From a bacterium (GTDB lineage: Bacteria; CBDUZB01; JAGLHV01): DNA of 6,315 nt. The stretch spans positions 1-6,315 of the forward strand of contig JAGLYT010000097.1 of assembly GCA_023132075.1 (NCBI GenBank). The letters run 5' to 3'. The notes below the pieces were generated by a model. It did no database searches. It had not been told where the DNA came from and saw only the letters and a list, made by a program, of their open reading frames with translations. The position numbers and the translations under genes were made by a program. How positions within the stretch are numbered: position 1 is the stretch's first letter; each line of letters starts with the position of its first letter. Positions 3,601 through 6,315 of the stretch are shown in pieces.

Positions 3601-6315
3601 TTATCATACAGGGGGCATAGGGCTATTTTAACTAGGTCGCGCGAAGAATATAAGGAATTTGTACATAATAAAATGGAAGAAGCCGTTGCTGTTCTTGAAA
3701 AAGAGATTTTTCTAAAAAACGTACCTCTGGATGATTTTCAAAAGATTCTTATGTTAGGGATAGGTACTTCTTTGGCCGAAGTTGAAGTAGTTTTAGAAAA
3801 GTTTAGTAATACAAAAAAAATTGTAATTGTAGATTTTTCAAAAGAAAATATTTTAAGTTTAGTCAGTGAAGTTTTAAAATTGCCTGAAAGTGTTCAGCAA
3901 AAAATTACCATTTATCAAGCGGATGTAAGAAAAATGCCTTTTGAAGAAAATACTTTTGATTTACTAATAGGATTTAGAGTTTTAGTGGGTGAAATTTTAA
4001 AAGAAGATTTAGAAGAGGCATGGCATGAAGCAGAGAGAGTGTTGAGAAGAGGTGGGATAGGTATAGTTTCTACAACGGTATTTGATAAATTTTCTTCACA
4101 ACAATTAAAAATATCTGGAATTCGTTATGTCAAACCAAGAGATGCAAAGGATGTTTTTGTTTTACCTCAGTATTCAACAGAAGGGGAGCATACGGAAGAT
4201 GTGATAGTATGGCAAAAAAATGAAGAACCAGTTGAGGAAAAAAAGTCAATAAAAGAGTCTTCTTTCATGGAAAATTACAAGAGTTTAGATAATAAGTATT
4301 CATTTATCAAGAAAAAAACAATAGTAATAGCGGAAAGAGAGTATATTATTAGTTCAGATGGATGTTCAGCCCCATTTATAGCTACTTTTCAAATAGGCCC
4401 TTGTGTTGTAACACTATATGATAAAAAATCAAAAATAGGATGTATTGCTCATTTTGATAAGGGGATAGATGTAGCAAAATCAACGGAAAAAATATTAAAG
4501 GAAATGGCATCTCATAATGTTGATATATCTTCTCTTGAAGTAAATCTTTTTGGAGGAGATAAAGGTTTCTCAGAAGAAATGATATCGGAAATGAAAACTG
4601 AATTAGAGAAGAGAAAAATTAATAATGTAAAAGAAGACCTTTTTGGGGAAAACCAATTAAGACATATTCTTTTGGATACAAGAACAGGGAAAATATATTA
4701 TCTTAGAGATGACGAAGATGTTTTTACTGATGATGATTTTGGAAGAAGTGTAGAAGTGCATAAAAGTGCTATCATTGTATATAGAAATGATGAAAGAGGC
4801 ATTGGCATATCTGAAAAATTTGATAAAGTGATAAGCGAAGATAAATTTATTCCTATTAAATTTTTGATGCAGGATGAAAATTATTGGTCAGAAGAAATTT
4901 TGAATGCTTTATCTCCTGAATTCAAGGAAACGAAAGAAGTTTTTATTTTTACCCATTTATTTTCTGATGAAATTCTTGTTAAACAAAATGAAAAGGGTAA
5001 ATACAATTCTTATATTAAAGAAGTCAAAGATATATTTGAATATAGTAATATTCCAATAATTATATTTGTTGAACAAGATTTAAACGGAAATTTATCGCAT
5101 ATAGAAAAGATAAGAGAGTGGAATATTAATGTTCCTATTATTGTAATACCTACAGAAATGGGAAGTTTACTCCCCATAGAAAGTATTTGGAATTGGAAAA
5201 AGATAATTCCTTTATTTAATAAGTGGATAAAAAAAGCTTACATTGGCGGGGAAAAATCAAATGTTTGTGTTTCTCTTATAGACCATGAATTGACGCGAAA
5301 TCAAATAGAAGCAATTACTCCTAAAGATATTGGATACCCCCGTATTCAATCAAGAGATGAATCAAGTGTATATGAGCATTTATTAAATAAATTTCGCGAA
5401 AATAGTTGGAATAGGGTCCTAGGCCTATTTTTAGCCGTATTGGGAACAGGTTTCCTTATGTCTCTTTTCGGGATTATGCCTGTGGAGGCAGCAGCAGCGC
5501 CGGAAGTGTCAATGGCAACCACTGGGATCATGTTTAATTTCCCGGTGATAGGAATAATGGTATTCGGCATTATATCCATGGGTTTAGTTTTGAGGTGGAT
5601 AATAAGGGCAAAAGCCGGATTTCTTTCAACCAAACTAATACTGGGAAGTGTCGCCGGATTGATTTTATGTTTTAGTCTGGGGCAGTTTGATTGGTTTGGT
5701 GCAGCCTTAGGTATATCTTCCGGAATTTTATTTTTAGGCACGATAAAAGAGGTTAAAGGAATTAAAATCAACAATTTTCAGCAGGCAGTTATATTACAGG
5801 AGATAATCAATCGGAAAACATTTACCATTCCACAAATAGTTAAGAAAACCGGCTGTTCAGAAGGAAATTTAAGAAATTTATTAAAACAACAGATAATAGG
5901 CCCGCTGGTAGATGTTATCCGGCCGGAAAAAGGAAAACGGCAGCCGAATAAATATATTTTTAAGTTAGGAGCTAAAAAAATCATATCCGATGAATTAAAA
6001 AAATCTGAGTTCCGGGATATTCTTGAGCAACAAAAAGAATTAGAAAAAGCTTTGCGAAAGCATCTTAAAAGAGCTAAAAAAATAAGTCTAAAATATAAAT
6101 CAACAGTAGATTTAGAACAATTTATCAAAGATCTGGAGAAACATATTGGGTATAGACAATATGCAAAATTAATTAGTGATAAAGAATATGGTTTTTCACA
6201 TAGTTTAGATATTGTAGAGTTATCTTTATTGCTGGTCAAAAAGCAGAAAGAATGGACTAATGATATAGATTGCACCTTGCTGGTTCTGGGAGCGTTCTTG
6301 CATGATATATCTGTC
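1..6315 (+). CDS. Giant multidomain membrane protein, internal fragment (both ends outside the window)
   Basis: Frame 1 is open for all 2105 codons, and no start or stop of this frame can be assigned inside the window. I translated it line by line and the product makes structural sense throughout: amphipathic helices, alternating beta/alpha patterns, recognisable catalytic motifs and hydrophobic segments. Modules in order are an HExxH peptidase-like region, unknown alpha/beta and helical regions, a coiled coil, a membrane hairpin, a winged helix, a SAM methyltransferase, a CheD-like deamidase, an unknown alpha/beta region, four membrane helices, a second winged helix and the start of an HD domain. 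No internal ATG with a well-spaced Shine-Dalgarno sequence marks a hidden gene boundary, so I treat it as one polypeptide. The combination matches no standard family I know. Overall function is unknown; membrane-associated signalling or a self-processing polyprotein are possibilities. Such mosaics are typical of some uncultivated phyla such as Omnitrophota (inference). Confidence 0.93.
601..840 (+). other. Linker and helical region of unknown function (residues ~201-280)
   Basis: The segment starts very basic (KRYRRK around residues 198-203), passes through a Pro/Gly-containing stretch likely to be an exposed loop (residues 207-235), and then forms an acidic amphipathic helix (244-265). HEERS at 265-269 is not an HExxH motif. 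I do not recognise a domain. It probably separates the peptidase-like module from the next region. Confidence 0.4.
841..1560 (+). other. Unrecognised alpha/beta region, possibly containing a decayed peptidase-like fold (residues ~281-520)
   Basis: Residues 281-335 look helical. Residues 340-412 alternate short hydrophobic and aromatic strands (YYFCLDI, FKVVYLEM, SVYLLP, EVIVFED), as in a small alpha/beta domain. A helix at 426-450 follows, with a second helix around 455-470. Residues 470-480 read AIEGIRGATDI, and a later helix reads ILAQKLAGLALGP (502-514). The arrangement, a helix carrying R-x-A-x-D followed by an alanine-rich helix ending in GP, resembles a metallopeptidase core whose metal ligands are gone, but no His pair is present. 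I recognise no family with confidence. Function unknown. Confidence 0.35.
1561..2163 (+). other. Helical region of unknown function (residues ~521-721)
   Basis: This part is charged and mostly helical. There is one probable strand (INVIITDE, residues 550-557), several Lys/Glu-rich helices (558-605, 658-685), and short hydrophobic turns between 606 and 650. No catalytic motif, metal-ligand cluster or membrane segment is visible. It leads directly into the coiled coil and may be its stem or a small docking domain. No function can be assigned. Confidence 0.4.
2164..2628 (+). other. Coiled-coil segment, possibly an antiparallel hairpin (residues ~722-876)
   Basis: About 155 residues are dominated by Lys, Glu, Asn, Asp and regularly spaced Ile/Leu/Val, with almost no Pro or Gly, as expected for long coiled-coil helices. 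Two arms are visible. The first runs to about residue 799 (repeats like VKLEIEELKEKL at 788-799) and the second from about 808 (IDNLESKIEKLNNE at 815-828) to about 873. Between them lies a short break, LFGKGNR at 801-807, with both glycines of the region, which could be the turn of an antiparallel hairpin. The second arm ends in an acidic stretch (EEPETEE) right before a membrane hairpin. Such segments usually mediate oligomerisation or act as rigid spacers. The coiled coil is well supported by composition and heptad-like spacing; the hairpin geometry is inferred. Confidence 0.75.
2641..2751 (+). other. Transmembrane hairpin (residues ~881-917)
   Basis: Two hydrophobic stretches occur, LVMGVVSVPFISLFFGL (881-897) and WGFLIGMVVILGMNLF (901-916), joined by the short turn PIE. 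The flanks are an acidic segment before and SKTK after. The two stretches are short (about 17 and 16 residues) and could cross the membrane as a tight hairpin, so that the chain before and after stays on the same side. A single long or re-entrant membrane segment is the alternative. This is the first of two membrane clusters in the window and would anchor the coiled coil to the membrane. Confidence 0.75.
2752..3138 (+). other. Helical linker domain (residues ~918-1046)
   Basis: After the membrane hairpin comes a run of amphipathic helices: residues 934-942, 948-968, an aromatic and Trp-rich part around 977-1010 (WAYWGL, KGWLSGL), and an acidic helix near 1012-1040. Individual turns recall small helical bundles, but I recognise no family and no catalytic motif. 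It joins the membrane anchor to the winged-helix-like module. Confidence 0.4.
3139..3405 (+). other. Winged-helix-like domain 1 (residues ~1047-1135)
   Basis: The predicted order fits a winged helix. Helix 1 is RQLLVDIINYLDRE (1050-1063). A short TTAQVKAAG helix follows (1069-1077). A longer charged helix (1085-1104) contains RIDTELRYLLDNG and occupies the recognition-helix position. A hairpin wing follows, GFIERVYDEDGKLK (1105-1118), and then SRRLT. The phrase 'LLDNGFIERV' before a Gly-containing turn is typical of winged-helix proteins, where the recognition helix ends just before the wing. DNA, RNA or protein could be the partner; in membrane signalling proteins such modules often mediate protein contacts. 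The fold call is by pattern only. Confidence 0.5.
3406..3672 (+). other. Linker between winged helix and methyltransferase (residues ~1136-1224)
   Basis: A Lys-rich helix (1128-1140) is followed by a second helix with VKQRSITAAVDKIEEG (1146-1161). After this come strand-like segments YKIEFENDRVIVNKI (1164-1178) and a glycine-rich turn (GGSG at 1187-1190). The stretch 1205-1222 is basic and probably forms the first helix of the methyltransferase. The strands could be a small substrate-recognition subdomain placed before the catalytic core, as happens in some methyltransferases. No family is recognised. Confidence 0.35.
3673..4215 (+). other. Class I SAM-dependent methyltransferase domain (residues ~1225-1405)
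   Basis: The Rossmann-type order of motifs is clear. Strand 1 and the glycine loop read KILMLGIGTSLAEVEVVL (1248-1265); GIGTS is a loosened form of the usual GxGxG. Strand 2 is IVIVDFS (1274-1280), ending in the acidic residue Asp1278 that would hold the SAM ribose. ADVRKMPFEENTFDLLIGF (1307-1325) supplies the Asp1308 adenine-side motif and the FD-hydrophobic strand 4, very like Methyltransf_11/25 proteins. AERVLRRGGIGIVST (1344-1358) is the typical helix, Arg-Gly-Gly turn and strand 5. The length suits a minimal methyltransferase core. The substrate cannot be told from sequence. It is not an obvious CheR, although its immediate C-terminal neighbour is CheD-like. Activity is likely but the glycine loop is slightly degenerate. 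Confidence 0.8.
4315..4710 (+). other. CheD-like glutamine deamidase domain (residues ~1439-1570)
   Basis: CheD deamidates specific Gln side chains of chemoreceptors to Glu using a papain-like Cys-His-Thr arrangement. The same pattern is seen here. TFQIGPCV (1462-1469) corresponds to the TLGLGSCV core of CheD, giving Thr1462 and Cys1468 with the family's six-residue spacing. LYDKKSKIGCIAHF (1472-1485) corresponds to the YDP...GGxAH motif, giving His1484. Downstream, VNLFGGD (1514-1520) matches the KIFGGA strand and turn. KEDLFGE (1544-1550) matches the DLGG loop, and ILLDTRTGKIYYL (1556-1568) matches the final strands with 'TGKV'. The first strand would be IVIAEREYIIS (1441-1451). Differences are Pro for Ser before the Cys, Asp instead of the usual residue after HF, and FGE for GGN. 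All catalytic positions are kept, so deamidase activity is plausible; the target is unknown. It follows the methyltransferase after a short acidic and basic linker (1406-1438). Confidence 0.75.
4711..5403 (+). other. Unrecognised alpha/beta region after the CheD-like domain (residues ~1571-1801)
   Basis: An acidic linker (DDEDVFTDDDFG, 1570-1581) leads into alternating strands and helices. Strand-like pieces are AIIVYRND (1590-1597), EVFIFTHLF (1647-1655), IPIIIFVEQD (1685-1694) and VPIIVIPTEM (1711-1720). They are separated by helices at 1632-1645, 1670-1681, 1700-1709 and 1728-1745. The last two strand-helix units, each with a Pro-Ile-Ile core, recall a flavodoxin-like or response-regulator fold, but I cannot place a phospho-acceptor Asp with confidence. 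DHE at 1761-1763 is not an HExxH. The final part (1781-1803) is charged and precedes the second membrane cluster. This is among the most AT-rich stretches in the window (13 G+C of 60 in bases 5041-5100). Function unknown. Confidence 0.45.
5410..5748 (+). other. Four-helix membrane cluster (residues ~1804-1916)
   Basis: Four hydrophobic segments are visible: 1806-1826 (VLGLFLAVLG then TGFLMSLFGIM), 1848-1864 (PVIGIMVFGIISMGLVL), 1879-1893 and 1897-1914. Charges follow the positive-inside rule closely: basic FRENSWNR before the first, no basic residue between the first and second, RWIIRAKAGFLSTK between the second and third, QFDW between the third and fourth, and KEVKGIK after the fourth. This predicts both ends in the cytoplasm, so the CheD-like region before it and the winged helix and HD domain after it would share a compartment. 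The first helix with the following PVEAAAAPE also looks like a cleavable signal sequence. I recognise no transporter or sensor family. Confidence 0.82.
5776..5988 (+). other. Winged-helix-like domain 2 (residues ~1926-1996)
   Basis: Helix 1 is QQAVILQEIINRKT (1927-1940), followed by a TIPQIVKKTG helix (1942-1951). The recognition-type helix is SEGNLRNLLKQQ (1953-1964) after the CSEG turn, as in TetR/MarR-like 'is-xx-tv' helices. A hairpin wing follows, made of LVDVIRPEKGKRQPNKYIFKL (1969-1989, contiguous in the chain), with a basic KGKRQPNK tip. The layout helix, helix, helix, wing is typical of winged helix-turn-helix proteins and the basic wing would suit nucleic acid binding. Being tethered next to a membrane cluster, it may instead bind a protein or sense a ligand. 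Pattern-based call. Confidence 0.6.
5989..6177 (+). other. Basic helical linker before the HD domain (residues ~1997-2059)
   Basis: The stretch is Lys/Glu/Arg-rich and helical: DELKKSEFRDILEQQ (1997-2011), then ELEKALRKHLKRAKK (2013-2027), then the amphipathic helix STVDLEQFIKDLEKHI (2034-2049). It has coiled-coil character and probably carries signals or simply spaces the winged helix from the HD domain. The final helix (2050-2059) may already belong to the HD fold. Confidence 0.5.
6178..6315 (+). other. HD phosphohydrolase domain, N-terminal part (cut by the window end)
   Basis: GFSHSLDIVELSLLLVKKQ (2064-2082) matches the first helix of HD domains, where a His (here His2067) in an HSxxVxxLA-like phrase binds metal. 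After 33 residues the phrase LLVLGAFLHDIS (2093-2104) gives the His-Asp pair (2101-2102) at the usual distance, in the typical 'LLHDIGK' setting, though Gly-Lys is Ser-Val here. HD domains are metal-dependent phosphohydrolases that act on nucleotides or signalling nucleotides such as (p)ppGpp, and on cyclic dinucleotides in HD-GYP proteins. The rest of the domain, including the last Asp ligand, lies beyond base 6315, so subfamily and activity cannot be judged. Placement behind membrane helices suggests a membrane-anchored signalling or degradation role (inference). Confidence 0.7.

Noticed and set aside
1326-3607. Shorter minus-strand open frames (at 1326-1544, 2340-2582 and 3419-3607)
   Set aside because: All lie opposite the same continuous plus-strand frame, are 62-80 codons long and Ser/Phe/Leu-rich, and show no ribosome binding site or domain.
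5488-5501. Short GCA run (GCAGCAGCAGCG), a possible microsatellite
   Set aside because: There are only four Ala codons, which is too short to count as a repeat; it is better read as the Ala cluster after the first membrane helix.
5346-5774. Antisense open frame of 142 codons on the minus strand opposite the membrane cluster
   Set aside because: It is a Pro/Asn/Ile-rich product with no recognisable motif, and it overlaps a clear four-helix membrane region with positive-inside charges on the plus strand.
5778-6275. Antisense open frame of 165 codons on the minus strand opposite the HD and winged-helix region
   Set aside because: Its product is rich in Ser, Phe, Leu, Cys and Ile without domain logic, which is what the reverse complement of Lys/Glu-rich AT-rich coding gives. 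The plus-strand frame explains the bases with recognisable motifs.

Overview
The whole window lies inside one uninterrupted plus-strand open reading frame. Frame 1 reads through all 2105 codons with no stop. Neither the true start nor the true stop is in view, and the base composition and codon use look like normal coding throughout. The protein is therefore a fragment of something well over 2100 residues. No other gene, RNA gene, CRISPR array, mobile element, promoter or terminator is supported. Residue numbers below are codon numbers counted from base 1.

The DNA is AT-rich (lines counted by hand mostly give 20-45% G+C) with many AAA, GAA, ATA, AGA and TTA codons, no introns and TGG for Trp. 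This fits an AT-rich bacterium using the standard code. Very long mosaic open frames that fuse many small enzymatic, helix-turn-helix and membrane modules are characteristic of some uncultivated bacterial phyla, Omnitrophota being a good candidate. That assignment is an inference from architecture, not from a recognised marker gene.

Domain layout from N to C: (1) residues 1-200, an HExxH metallopeptidase-like module; (2) residues 280-520, an alpha/beta region of unknown function whose end may be a decayed peptidase-like fold; (3) residues 521-720, helical and unrecognised; (4) residues 722-876, a charged coiled coil with a central break; (5) residues 881-917, a transmembrane hairpin; (6) residues 918-1046, a helical linker; (7) residues 1047-1135, a winged-helix-like module; (8) residues 1225-1405, a class I SAM-dependent methyltransferase; (9) residues 1439-1570, a CheD-like glutamine deamidase domain with Thr, Cys and His all present; (10) residues 1571-1800, an unrecognised alpha/beta region; (11) residues 1805-1915, four predicted membrane helices, the first resembling a signal peptide with an AxA-type site; (12) residues 1926-1995, a second winged helix; (13) residues 2000-2105, a basic helical linker leading into an HD phosphohydrolase domain cut by the window end.

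The number of membrane segments is even in each cluster and charges follow the positive-inside rule around the C-terminal cluster. The methyltransferase, CheD-like, winged-helix and HD modules would therefore all lie on the cytoplasmic side. The notable combination is a methyltransferase directly followed by a CheD-like deamidase and then a membrane-anchored HD domain on one chain. These are the kinds of activities that act in chemoreceptor adaptation and nucleotide signalling, here possibly in a giant membrane-anchored signalling or self-processing protein. How the modules cooperate is inference.
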